Position numbers and translations under genes: made by a program
NCBI RefSeq assembly: GCF_041146795.1
Contig: NC_135170.1
Span: 25,786,033-25,850,032, forward strand
DNA: 64,000 bases
Origin: Maylandia zebra
Lineage: Eukaryota > Chordata > Actinopteri > Cichliformes > Cichlidae
Reading direction: 5' to 3'
Part shown: piece by piece, positions 1 to 13,500 of the stretch
Position numbering within the stretch: position 1 is the first letter of the stretch
How the letters are laid out: every line of letters starts with the position of its first letter
Notes under the pieces: model-generated
What the model was told of the DNA's origin: nothing
Databases searched by the model: none
The model's input: only the letters and a program-made list of their open reading frames with translations

Positions 1-2224
1 CATTTGATGACATTATTGTGTTTGCTTACTCTGCTAAGATGGCAGGTAATTTGATATTATCCAACTTAAAGTCTACTTATTTTTATCATAAATAATGTAG
101 CTTCAGATTAAGTTTTCCTATTCTGTGTTCGCTACAGAGGTTCAAATGTTTGTATGTAACAAGGAGACCTATGGATACTTCCCTGTGCCACTACGTTCCC
201 ACAATACTTTGCAAGATGAAGTGGACAGTTTCTTACACACTGTGTTAGAAGTTAATGGTGAGTGGCTGAGAGCTTTACTTTTGCAACCCCCTCACTCTTA
301 ACCACTGGCTTATTTAAGTCTTAATTCTACTCTCTTCTGCTTCATCTAATGGTAACTTTCAGCATGAGTTTCTAAATATCATTTATACCATTTCTGCATC
401 CATCTTCCCTCTGACTGTGTAGTGCGAAATGCCCCAGTGATGCCATCCAAATACATAAGTGTTCCTAGAAAACAACCTGACAAAATGGGCTTTGATGAGG
501 TAAGAAGTGATGTGAAGATGGAATCTGCAAAAATGGCCGACTTTCTGTTTCTGCGCTGAAATTCTCTGCCTGCTGTTGAAATCTATAATTACACTGATTG
601 GTTCCACTGTTTACCTTTGTGTAGGTGTTCATGATAAACTTGCAGAGGCGGACTGACCGCAGAGAACGTATGCTGAGGGCACTGCATGAGCAGGAGATTG
701 CTTGTAAAGTTGTTAATGCCGTGGATGGAAAGTAAGTGATGCTTTCCACTTATATACTAATTAGTAACTACCACTGACTGGCCCATCTTTATTGTCATTT
801 TGTCACATTTCTACTTCTCTCTATTTCAGAGCAATGAATGTCAGTGAAATTCATGCTTTGGGTATCCATATGCTTCCTGGATACAGTGACCCTTATCATG
901 GTCGTCCACTAACAAAGGGAGAGCTGGGATGCTTTCTTTCCCACTATAACATCTGGAAAGAGGTAAACCCCTGAAGCCAAGAATTTGAATATTTCCAAAC
1001 CAGACGGATGTGTGACTTAAAGATTTCTCTGGCCTTAGATTGTGGAACGAAGTCTCCACACATCTTTAGTGATCGAAGATGACCTGCGCTTTGAGGTGTT
1101 CTTCAAACGTCGCTTGATGAACTTAATGAGTGAGGTGGACCGTGAAGGTCTGGATTGGGATCTCATGTATGTTTTTACTTCCTTCATAATATTTTTTGTC
1201 ATTCCCACAGAGTTTACAAATTCTTATCAACTTGTCTTTCTGTGTTTTGTTGTTTTTTTTCTTCTTTTAGTTATATTGGTCGAAAGAGAATGCAAGTGGC
1301 TCACCCGGAGAAAGCAGTGCCAAATATACACAACTTGGTGGAGGCAGACTATTCATATTGGACACTAGGATATATGATATCATTACAGGGTGCCCAGAAG
1401 CTTTTAAAAGCAGAACCATTAAAGAGGATTTTGCCAGTGGATGAGTTTCTTCCTCTCATGTACAATAAACACCCTGTGTAAGTGTTAACACCAGCAAACA
1501 CAAGACCACACACACACATAATATATCATGCATTTCAAAGGTTTATAGGTAGTCTTAAGAGTGCAAAAGTTCAACATTTCAGATTTATCTTAAAATGTAT
1601 TCAGTTTGTATTTCCTCAACGGTCAAAAGTCTCTCAACTTATTCCATTATCAGTGCTGGCTCCTAGATTTGAACCCTGACACAGTTATATTTTGTACATC
1701 TGGGCACAATCTGAATTCAATTTATGACACAGAGACTTGAGTCACCCATTAGAGATATTTTAAGGAACAGTCATAGAAGTAAAATACACCAGATCTCATC
1801 TGATGAGAACTAAAACTGAATCTGTGTTAAGACATAAAAAAATACTAAGAAAACTAACACTAAACACTAGAAACAACATTTCTAAAGAGTTTTTCAGTGC
1901 ACTGTGTTTCTATTCAGGAGTCTTATCTTTCTTTCTTGACCTTTCCTACTCTCCAGATCTGATTATATGGAACAGTTTGAAACCAGGGACCTGCTGGCAT
2001 TTTCCGCAGAGCCTCTCCTTGTGTATCCAACTCACTATACGGGTGACCCAGGATACGTCAGTGACACTGAGACCTCCACTGTGTGGGACAATGAAAAAAT
2101 CCGCACAGACTGGGACAGAGCACGCTCAGGAAAAAGTCATGAGCAGGCTGAGATCAGCACAGAGGCACAGAACTCAGATGTGCTCCAGTCTCCTTTGGAC
2201 AGTACAGCACGGGATGAGCTATGA
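1..2224 (+). CDS. colgalt1: Procollagen galactosyltransferase 1, C-terminal part (5' end outside window)
   Basis: Transfers galactose from UDP-Gal to hydroxylysine of collagens in the ER lumen (family GT25). Eight exons join in phase: 1-45 (partial), 138-257, 423-499, 625-731, 830-962, 1039-1166, 1271-1477, 1957-2224. They encode about the last 360 residues; the human protein is about 620 aa. The first visible residues ([18 protein letters not shown]) match the family just before the second conserved half. Also visible are [13 protein letters not shown], the [20 protein letters not shown] block, the acidic VIEDDLRFE motif, and [16 protein letters not shown]. The protein ends in RDEL, a KDEL-type ER-retention signal, followed by TGA at 2222-2224. 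No frameshift was seen. COLGALT1 fits better than COLGALT2 or CERCAM because of overall similarity and the 19p13.11-like neighbourhood; a COLGALT2 assignment is not fully excluded. Confidence 0.93.
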
Positions 2225-3660
2225 GAGGAAGTCACTAAGAGCCTTGGAAAAATAAAAAAAGGTCCATAAAACGCACCACATTAGTTTTGTAATCATGTTT
2301 AACCTTTGTTCACTTTGATTTTGCATCAGATCAGATGTGGTATCAAAGAATATAGAGAAGTTTAAATTATCAGAAGTGAAAAGTTAAAAAGGGATCATGC
2401 ATGTCATGTTTTCTGCTGTCGTCAGCTTGTGGTTTTTACTTTATAAAGGCACTAGACTTGCCATTTGGAATGGCATTTGCAGTTCCCACCTACTCTCTGT
2501 CATACAGAAATAATGTATACTGGTAAAGAACAAAACTGGACTGCTGCATTTCAGTGGTGCTAATTTGAGATTAGACTGCGTTTTGTAGCCTTGAGAAATT
2601 AATGAATTTGGCTGCAACAACAAATCTGCACCACAGAGCAAAATAAAGACGTCTTAAATCAACCTATGCAAAACCTATGAACTTTTGGCATTTTGAATCG
2701 TTTTGTTTGTTTTTGTTACATTTTATAACAGTGCTTTTTTAAAAAAAAATTTTAGTTGGTCATTGGACGGTACAATAGAACCCTGTAGCAAATTTCTATC
2801 AAAGTGACAAAATTCAGAACCAAGTAATTTAATTTACAGAAATACTGAGGCAGATTTACCACCAGTAAATGTTGCTGTTTTGTTTAAATTTTTGTTTTGT
2901 TTTGTCCTGTTTTTTGTTTGTTTGTTTGGTTGGTTGGTTTTTTTACTCTTGTAGTTCCACCAACCACCTCTTCATACAAATAGACGTGAGACAAGCCACC
3001 AAACACACTGGTGTTTCAACTTGCCCACATCCAAATGCACATCAGCCACTTTATTACCTCTCTCCCACAGATGCGGTGCTGGTACCCGTGCAAGTTCTGC
3101 CTTAGTTTTTGGGTTTTTTTAGAAAGAGCTCACATTTATGTAGCAGACTTTGAAGTATTTTCCATGTCCATAAAGTTATGGCGCAGTGACGCACCACTGT
3201 GGGCTGCATCTATAAATTACCTGTGAAATTTTTGTGGTTGCCCTTCTTTTTGCCAATGATTGTTCTGATTTTGGGCCCATTAGTTTTGTGGCGTTGTGAA
3301 TGCATTTGTCCTTTTTGGCAGAAATTCTATCAAACAGGTTCTGGATTAAGCACCAGCGCTGCATCGGTGGAAAAGAGCTGTATTGCTGTTCCATCTCAGA
3401 TCAGTTCAGTGTGAATGTTGAGCATTTTGATTGTGGTAGACTTTATGAATTGTCATTACATAAGATAAGTGTAGATCATCATATTTCTCACAGTATATTT
3501 ATTGTGTCATGGTTTCCCTCATCACATACACAGATCTCTGATGAAGCCAGTTTCTGTTGAGTCCTGATGGGAGTTATTCACTCACGAAGTGTGCACAAAA
3601 ATGTTAGTGGTGCTTGTACCGACAAAAAATAAAATGTTTTCTTTTTAACAGGTTCGACTT
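2225..3660 (+). other. colgalt1 3' UTR and downstream sequence
   Basis: AT-rich sequence with T-rich runs and no convincing coding exon. Two AATAAA hexamers suggest alternative ends: a proximal one at 2642-2647 and a distal one at 3628-3633. The distal one would give a 3' UTR of about 1.4 kb. Short ORFs here lack family similarity and splice context. Confidence 0.55.
3628..3633 (+). terminator. Distal polyadenylation signal of colgalt1
   Basis: Canonical AATAAA followed by a T-rich stretch (TGTTTTCTTTTT) suited to a downstream element. A second canonical hexamer at 2642-2647 lies nearer the stop codon. Sequence alone does not tell which one is used. Confidence 0.5.
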
Positions 3661-4519
3661 CTGTCATTATATGCTTACTGTTCTGTTGGAGTAACCATTT
3701 TTTTAGTTAATGTTGACTGTCCAAATACAAATTATGACGTCTGTATATTGTGACTAATGGAAAATTGTCTGTTACTGTGTAGCCTCTGGCACAGTAACAT
3801 TTTACTGTGAAGTCATTCACACATTGTAGACTGTGACCTGAATGCAGATTTTGCCTTCACCATTTCATTCATCATTGTCACTGGAAAACACAGAGTACCC
3901 AAGCTGCTGATTACAAGTAGAATTGAACTTTTTAGCTGATTATTCTCGGCATGTCACGCAACCGACTTTCTCATTGAGGTTTTTATCACACCTGCAGATG
4001 GCTGAATAAGGTAGCTTACATGACAGTGAAATAATGTTTCTTAAATAACTTATTATATATATTAACAACTGTGTTTAGTATATACTAATTTTTAACCAAG
4101 TTGGTTTTAACCAAGATATGTTTTCTGAAGTGTAATTGTTACATTACAGTGGTACATGCCAATATTTAAGGAACAATCTTTCTTACTACGACAATACAAA
4201 TTTATCACAGTGGTACCTTTTCACTATATATGGTTAGACAATGTAGGTGGGGCCTCCAGTGACTGTAAGATACACTTCCTCTTCCCCTTGATGGCGAAAA
4301 CATTGGCCAACCTTCACTCTACCAGAGGAAGATCATTTTAAGAACTTGCATATCAGCGCGCTTGGGGCTCAGCTTTATATCGCTGTGTTTAAACTACAGT
4401 CCTGATTTCCTACCACTTCAAATACAAAGTGTTTTACTGTGTATTGTAGTTTGACCCTGATGCGAGATAATGTGTGAGAGGTGTTGTTAGGGTCTGCCTA
4501 CTGTGGAAATAGCGCAGAA
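3661..4519 (+). promoter_or_regulatory. colgalt1-gmip intergenic region with the gmip promoter and 5' UTR
   Basis: About 860 bp without coding potential. It must hold the gmip start region because gmip begins at 4520 and the upstream gene ends before it. No TATA box is obvious. Two very short upstream ORFs precede the start codon: one from an ATG at about 4459 with five codons, and one from an ATG at about 4472. They would reduce translation only if transcription starts upstream of them. The promoter assignment is inferred from position. Confidence 0.4.
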
Positions 4520-7500
4520 ATGGAAGAAGATTTAGTGGAAAACAAGGATTCTACTCAAGGCACAGGTGAGCACAAATAAGATATATGACATGTGGTCATT
4601 TTGAGTAAATTGTATCCTTTACTCTAAATATCAACTTGCCCATGCTTAAATGAAACTTAAATCTGTTTTCTTTCCTTTCAAAATGTTCAAATTTTTTTGC
4701 TATTAATACACATTTTTCTTCATTTGAAGAAACCCCAAACTTTTTAATTGCCAAATATTATTTTGGTTTGTGTTACTGGAAATCTACTCAAAGCAGTGTA
4801 GCGCCATTATGACATGGGTATTCATGTGGGTGCATGCAGACGCTGCATGCATAAAGTGCCTTTGTTAATGAGTCTGTCAGAAGATTTCTGCTGCTGTGCA
4901 GCATCCTCCTTGTTGATGAACTTCCTGAACTCTTTTTTTTAAAGGTTCTTGTTCTGTCTTTTTGTTTAACTTCTGTATTTTTATTCAGCAGAATTAGCCT
5001 AATCTTTCCAAAAAGCCAAGACTGTCCACTTCTTTTAAAACTAATGTTTTGGAGACTTTTGTGTCATTTGACACACTAGAAATTAGAAATGTTTCTTTGC
5101 TTGAAAGTTTCTATTCAGAAGCTTGTTGCAGTGTAGCCTCAATTCATGCAAGTAGCTTTTGCAAATGTTGCGGGTAAACAGCAAACACAACTGTCAGAGT
5201 TAAGTGCAACTACATTGGAAAACTGTGTTCAAATTTTGCTGAAACATCTTACTTTCCTGTCAGCTCTTATTCTTGAGCTGAAACACTGGTGGTGTGAAAA
5301 ACAAGGACTCTATGTACACGATGGGACGTGACACAAACTGCAAGCAGGATGTGGTTGACCAAAATGGAGGCCTCTCTGAGCGAGTGATTTCTTTTTTACA
5401 TTTGTTACACCTATTGTGAATTATCAGTTTTTAACTTTTTGCTATGTCAGAGGGTTATAAACGGTCAAAGTGTTGCACAAAAGCACAAAAGTTTAAGCAA
5501 CAAAATGTGTCAGTTTTATTTCACATTAAGTGCAAATGCTGTCAGATAGGATTTTATGAGAAGCTAAGTTTGATTATTTTTTTGAACTGGATCCTTTTTT
5601 CAGTTCATCTATGTGTGTATCTGTGTGTTTGCAAGCTACCAAATGTTGGCATATACTTGATGAACTAGCTTTGATACTGTGGTATAATATGCATTTCTAT
5701 ATAGTTTGTGCTCTTTCGGGGTGGGGGAAGGGTACACATGTCAGGATCACCGTTTACTCTATGTAACATAAATACAATGTAAAGTTTGTGTGTATCTTAG
5801 CTTTTACATTTCTCATTTCAGATGTGAAACGAGTGCAGAAATCGGAAACAAAACGATACAGTGAGATCTTCCGAGATTTTGATAACCTTGATTTATCTTT
5901 CATCTCTTCGTAAGTATTACCTTGTGCAACCCTTTTCTCCTGCATCACTCGGGTGCTAAGTAAAAACTGTGGTTAGTGAATTGGTATTTCAAATGGTCTA
6001 GAGATGGAAAATGATAAGAAGCTCTTGAGGATGGAATTATTAATTTATATTTTATCATTTAATAATCCATCAACATGAACTCAATTATGTATGATCTGTC
6101 GGTATATTTATCTAGTGCAAGCTTTTAACTAAAGGTTTAATAACTTTCTATATTAGCATTGCCATGTCTGGTTTAATCTATCCTGATTGTGACTCATATT
6201 TTATTAGAAGCACTGACTGGAAACTGTTTATAACATTTCTCTAAAGCAAAGGTGCAGTGGTGAATATAGTTAAGATGATAAAAATACATAAACTGGACCT
6301 TGAAAGGTTCTTAAGGGGCTTGTTTATGGTACTAAAAGGCCCAGTAGCATATGCTTGCTGGCATATTCCTTGACAAATATGTTTCTCTCCTTATACATTC
6401 TTTCTGTGCTCAGCTCAGGGGATGATCTGCTAGCAGAGATTGACTCCCAGTCCATCTCAGAACCTATCTCTGTAGAAACTGCAGAGACCACAGAGCAACA
6501 TGACGTGACTGTAAGAAATAAATACCTTTTGAATGTAGTGAATGACCTACTTAATCAAAGGCCTGTCATTTATGCTGTTGTTTATGCTAAAGTTTAGCTC
6601 AGGTTCAGTTTTCAAATGATGGTTTGTTTTTAGACGATTAGATGTGCTTTGATAGAGTTGTAGAGTTCCACCAGTTTGAAGATGCACTTTGTCCACAGAT
6701 ATGTGCCGAACCCAATGACGTGGATGGAACTCAGACAGGTATGGTTTGTGTGACAGAAGGGATGAAAAAGCCCAAATGAGTGTGTTATTGTCTGCATGCT
6801 CTCTGGTCAGGGTCAGTGAATAACGACAGCTGTTATAAACAGTTGGTCTCAATGCGACATTCCTTTACACTGTGAACCTGTTGCTGAAGTGGTTCAGTCA
6901 CCTGTTTAACCTAGCACTAACCTTCCTGGGACTGACAGGATACTATCCTTCATCCCGTCGGATCATTAGATGTAGCAGGAGCTACTGCCTGTGACACTTT
7001 ACAAATACTCTTCTTCAACATTTATTTATTGTCTTATAATCAGCTGTGAGTTGTAACGATCCCTCTGTAACAAGATTAGGCTAAAGAGAGAGGATTAAAG
7101 CAGGGGACAGCTGCTCTCAGTTTTTACATTAGACTAGTGGAAAAAAGAGAGTCACAGAAATCTCCTGTTACATGGTCTATGGCATAAATACAAGTCAGAT
7201 GGATAAATGCACCAGACTTACTCATAGTCTACAGTGGGACTTTGGGCTAAGTGCAAAAACTTCAGTTTGACTCAAATTATAGGCACATGGTAAGATAAGA
7301 TATTACAGAGGCACACTGTGTTAAACTTGGATGGTGAGCAATGTCAAATGTATTCTTGGGGCATAGAAGCTCTTCTCAAGAACACCTCCCCCACACCACC
7401 TTAGCACGCTTGCTCTCTCACATGCCAGGAGATAAACCTGATTCAACGCTCCTCTAAACCCTGTCACTCTGCATTCTGGACTTGACTTGAATAATCCTTA

Positions 7501-10500
7501 TTCCAAGTGCTTGAACTCCAAAGGATTGATTTCTGAAAGTGCTCAGAGCTCTCCCTAGAGAGGAAAGGCTAAGAGAGGTCACCCATAGCACAAAACCTAA
7601 CATATCTCTGGAATTGCATGTTCTATTTTGTGGGCTGCGCATGATGGCAGAAGAAAGTCTGGTTTGATTTTTTTTCCTACCACTCTAACTGGATTTGGCA
7701 GCTATCTGAAGGGGAAGAGCAGTATAAAATCTGCCTCTCTGTCATAACATGCTTGCATGTTTTAAAGCACTGCACAATGGACCGCTAGAAGAAGTGAAAG
7801 TTGCTGAAATGCATCAGCTTTGGTTAAAAGAAAAAAAAATATTGCATTTATTTGCGAAGGTTGTGCTGGAAGTGGAACACATTGAGAAAGTAGTGTAGGG
7901 AGCTTTTGTTAGACCATGTGACTGTCACAGATACATCATCCACCCTGCACTAGTGTGACTCACAGAGGAAGAAGAGTGGTTATCGTATTAACGCCCTGCC
8001 TTGGTGACCACAGTAGCGCTATAACAACATGCTAGTGTGCTGTTATGTGCTCTCACAACATGGCTTGTGTCAGTAGCTGACTACGAGTGAACAGGTGTGA
8101 GAGGGAGGGGCCAGGCAAAAGGGAAGAGAGAGGAGGGAAGTTATTTAGCTAAAGCAGTTTGTTTTGGGGCTGTCCTCTCTCTAGTTACATCCTTTTTCTG
8201 TCAACTGTGAGACATAGGACTAATTTAAGAGGGGGTTTTTCTTTGTTTTTTACCGACAAACTAATGTATATTTTAGTATACATGCTAGAGTTTGCTCTCA
8301 CCTTCTGGAAACTGCAGGACCTTTACTCTGAGGAGCAGCTATGACTTGTCATATCCAGCCATTATTTCCTGTTTTGGGTTTGTGTATATCTTTTTTTTAA
8401 ACTGGTATTTGATTTTTAAATTTCTTTATGTTGTCAGATATAGTCTGGGACCATTAATATCACTTAAGGACAGACTAAACGTTTTCTTGAGAAAAGGGGA
8501 TATTAGGTGCTATTACAGTGTAATTCCTGGGTACACCTTGAGCCTACCATTATGATGATGTACTCTCTCACAGTCCAAGAAGCAGACCTGGCCCTATGTC
8601 GCTGTGAGGATGGAGTGGAGACGGCGCTGCAGTACGCCAAGTTGTGGTGCCGATATGCCAAAGACCTTCTTGCCTGGATGGAGAAGAGAATCAGCTTGGG
8701 TAAATACACAGCTGAGTAAAGGAAATAGTAGTGTAACATGCAAATTTTGTGTCTTATCGTAGATGGCATATTTGAATAGAAACCGCACACAGAAACAAGA
8801 ATAGGTGGATTTCTTACAAAATGCAAAGCCATAATGTGTACAATATAAATGAAAATAATTTTGATCCACTATGAAGTCAGTAGTCTTAGAGTAGTACCAA
8901 CATTAATTGGTTTAAAGTGTTAGTAAATGATCATTTCATGCAAGTAGGTTAGGTATAAGTGAATGTGTCCTAGTATTTTCATCTAGAGTTAGAGCAAATG
9001 GTTGTTGTTGTTTTTTTTGTTTGCTTTGATATAATAACATTTGAAATAGTGCTGCAGTAGTCACCCTGTAAGGAGAAGAGGTGCACACTGAAGATTGGAT
9101 TGCTGCTTTGTATTACCCATTAAGAAAGAAAAATCATAATACATGCATTTTTAGTATTAGCTGGAGTACCATCGAGTAATTTTCATCTCCTGCCTGGATT
9201 ATTTCTGTTAAAGAGGATGTGAGTTTATGCAGTCCTTCCAGAGAACTGCACGCTACACACAAACAGAAAGGATTAAAGAGCAGATTAGCTGAAAAGAGGA
9301 GGGCAATAAAAGACACTACTTGCCTTTGGAGTACACAGCGATTCCTCTTCTGTGAGCCTTTTCAGATCCTATGAGTTCAGGTAGTGATGTCAATATACTT
9401 TGACATCACTACCTGATACTAGTGTTATCATTCAAAACACAGAGCAACAGTTACCAACCTCAAGTGTGTAAGGAGATCAGTTAGGCAATGATAACACATG
9501 AGTAATGCTGGGTGAAGCTCAGCCCCAAACTAGTGATTACACAGTAAAGCAACACATTGAGTTTGCTAACAGTATAGAGCCCATTGCTCAAAGAGAGCAG
9601 TCAGATCACAAACTGCTGTTGACTTAGTGTTTGTATCAGTACTTGCACAGTGTGAGTGAGATCATACTGACATCAGCTTGGTTCATTTCCTGTTGCAGTT
9701 CTTGAACTGATGCAAAATGCAAACCACAGGTATTTTTAACCAAATTAATTCCTCTTTTAACTTCAAAATAGACACAGGTTAGATTTGACCACACTACAGG
9801 TTCTAGTTATTCTGTGGGTGCTGCATAGGTTATTCATCAAATGTCAGACTTGTGAAGAGACACAGAAGATAGGTAATGTCCAAAAATGTTCAGTATAGTG
9901 CAAGAATTTCAGTGGATTCTACTTGTGTTTTTTTTATCTTTATGTACCATACCTGTGTTTTTTATTTTTACATAAAAAAGAAAAAAAAAAGTTTGTTTTT
10001 TTTCTTTGCAGAGCAGGAATTTGCAAAAAGTATAATGAAGACGGCTGAAGGAGCAAAAACCAATGTACTCCAACAGGTATGGTTTACTGGATACTTGACA
10101 AAAACTGTACCAATGATTGCTAAAGTACATCACAATGGGTTACTTATAATGGTGCCTAGAACAGAGACTGTGGCATTTCTCTTTCTTAGACTGTGGCGTT
10201 TCTCTTTCTTTGCTCTTGTCTATGCAGGAAATGATGCCATTACAGTACATCTACACACTGGCTCTAGAACAAGACATCAAAAATTGTCTGAACGCTAGAA
10301 GGACTTCTGATCTGCTGCAAAGTCGCTGTTACCAGGTATAGAAGCCTACAAACACATCATCTAAAACCATCTCTAATGTTTAGATGTAGATGTGTTAAAT
10401 ATCGATTCTCTGTCTCAAAGGCCTTGAGTGCAAAGAGAAATGAGATTGATAAGTGGCGCAGAGAATTTAAAGAGCAGTGGGCAAGAGAACAAAGGAGGAT

Positions 10501-13500
10501 GGTAAGTAAATAATCACTCCTGGTATTGGTTGACGTTAAGCAGAGTTATTTGCACCGTTAGTGAACTTGTTGGTATCTATTAAAGTCATATTAGACTGTA
10601 CATGAAAATAGTAAAATTGTTGCCAGAATCATTACATATTTTTGTCTCAGTTCATCTAAAATTAGTATCTGTGTATAAATTGTATAAACAGTGGACAGTA
10701 TACTTGTTTGCATGTCATGTATATGTTGTTTTGTCTGTTATGGATGTAACCAACATGTTTCCTTTCTCGTATGTTGTGCTAAAGTTTGTGCCAGTAATAA
10801 ACAGTGTTCTCCACTCTGTGTATCTCCCTTCCTCGTTTTCAGAATGAAGCAGTTACAGCTTATAAAAAGGCCAAGCAACAGTACTTCCAGCGCTGTGATG
10901 AGCTAGAAAAGGCGAAAGCTGTCTCTGCTAAGGCTGCAGATGACACAGTAGGAAGCAAAACACTAGATAAGAGGAGGAAGTCTAAGGATGAAGCTCAGAC
11001 TAAGGTGAGTGTCATGTTAATAGACTAAATACTGTATAATCTGTAGAAATAAGGGCCTAAGGTTTCAGCAAACAAAAAGTAAATATTTTTTGGTATCCTT
11101 AATAATGGCTTATGAGACGATGCAAAAAGAGGAAAACACAGATTGCATATCCACTTAGATTTTCTTTCTGTCCTCACAGGTGTTAGAGGCAGAGTTGACA
11201 TATAAACAGTGTGTGACTGATGCAAAGAGCCACCAAGATGAGTTAGTGAAGGTGAAAGAAAGAATCATTTCACACATTCGTAAGCTCATCTTTCAAGGAG
11301 ACACTGTGCTCAAAGAGGTCAGTACTTCATTTTGGTATAAATATAGAATATGTGTTACTATATAGTTGATATTATAAGTTGTCTTGGATAGCTACATATA
11401 TATTTACAGGATCATTACCTAAGAACAGTCTAATCACTGAAGAGAAGTTAACATGTCTAACTATTAGTAGTTAATCAGCTTGATTAATACAAAAATGTAC
11501 CTGAAAATAATAATCTACCTAAGCAGTGATTTATGTTTTGCATCATACAGTATAAAGAATTTTAATAAAAAACTACCATGTTTTATAAAATTACAAGATT
11601 CCTTTGCATATTTTTTCTTTTTTTCTTTTACTTTTTGCGGGTATGAAAAGTAAATTGTGAGCAAAACACTACTCTTATATTTTATATCACTTTTTTTGAT
11701 TAAAATTTTTTTCCTTGACTCCACATGATGTCTTCTCTCTGTATTAGGTCACAGTGAACCTGTTCTACTTCCAGCGTCAGCAGGCAGAGCCTGTTCCACT
11801 TGGCTATCACAACCTGGAGGTAACATGCAGAGCCCAGGAGTCTGGTGAGCCCTATCTGCAGTATGTTCTCAGTAAGCGTCGCCCTGAGCAGATTCTCCAA
11901 AAATTTACCTTCCAGGAGTATGTTCCTCACGGTAAAGGGTGCGTTAAAAGGACTTATTGCTGCTTCTTTTATGTAGCATGTTTTTAAATATAAATGTGAA
12001 CATATAAACATGTGTCAGTGGGGACAGATGTATTTGAGTGTATATCCTTGTCATAAAATAGGATAGAAAACATGTTTGATATATTCCACCTATTTACTTA
12101 TTAAAATAATTGTTTCAATAACTTCTTTTCTTTAAAGCAACAAAAGAAAAACCAGCGCTCTGAACACTCTGCCAGACTCGTTCATGGCAGATGATAGTCC
12201 TTTGCGACGATCCAGTGATTGCAGTAAGGGCTCCACCTAATTATACTTTTTTATATTAAAAAAAAATCTTTCTCTTTAATAATATTTGTGTGTTGGTTCA
12301 CCTAAGGGAAAACTGGATATAGTGACAGTGAGAGCATCGGAGGCAGTTCGGAGTCCCTGTCTAGCCCTGGTAGGCACAGGCTTACATTTTGTATCTAACT
12401 TTTAATTTACAGTACATGCATCTCGTAACTCGGAACTTTAAAAAAAAAAAATTAACTGTGTTTTTGCTTTATTTGGAATATATAACTGAAGCTAGGAGGC
12501 AGGGTAAAACCGCATCCACTTTGACAGTGTCATCAGACGACCTAGATGACCGGGATGAATCAGGTTCTTACCTCCTTTTCTTTTCATGAACAGAATATGT
12601 TAATAGAGTATATTTTTTATTTGATCCTTGGCTGGCAAATAAATCTATCTTCTCCACCTTCCTCCAGAGTACAATGATAGTCAGCCAGCCAAAGTGCCAC
12701 AGGTTTCGCGAGCTGCACTATCACATCGACTCAAGAAAATGAAAAGCAAAATGGCCAAATGCAAGCAGTGTGACAACTATATTGTTGTCAGTGGAGTTGA
12801 ATGTGAAGAGGTATGATTACACATTTGATGAATATATTGTAACATGGGCAGAAAACTGTCTTTCATGAGATTATTAATGAGATTAGCTCTTTTTTATCTC
12901 ACATTCAGTGTGGCCTAGCTTTGCACAGGAAGTGTATGGAGGTGTGTCAGCTAGAATGTGAGCATAAGAAGGGATCGGTGTTTGGAGTGGACCTCTCTCT
13001 GCTGCCACGTGACAGGCCAGATGAGGTGCCCTTTGTAGTGATTCTCTGCACATCTGAGATTGAGAGCCGTGCTCTCTCTGTCCAGGTATTATTTATCCTC
13101 ACACTGGTACAAATACATTGGTTGTCAAGTATGAATAGTGATCTAATAATCATTTCTGTTAGGGTGTGTATCGCGTGAGTGGGTCCAAGCCTCGCATTCA
13201 GAAGCTCTGCCATGCCTTTGAAACACAAAAAGAGCAAGTGGACCTCTCGGACCTCTCACCACATGACATCACCTCTATCCTTAAGCACTTCTTTAAGGAG
13301 GTAAAGGAGATATTAAAATACAAACCTCATTTTTGCACAATTCAAGAGATGTAATTTTTTGTCTGATATCGCACTGAATATTTTCAATATTATCTCTTGC
13401 AGCTGCCTGAGCCCTTACTAACTTTTGACCTGTACAATGATTTCGTTGCGGTGGGGAAAGCAATTCAGCACCTGAATGATGGGGAGACATCACCAGAGAC

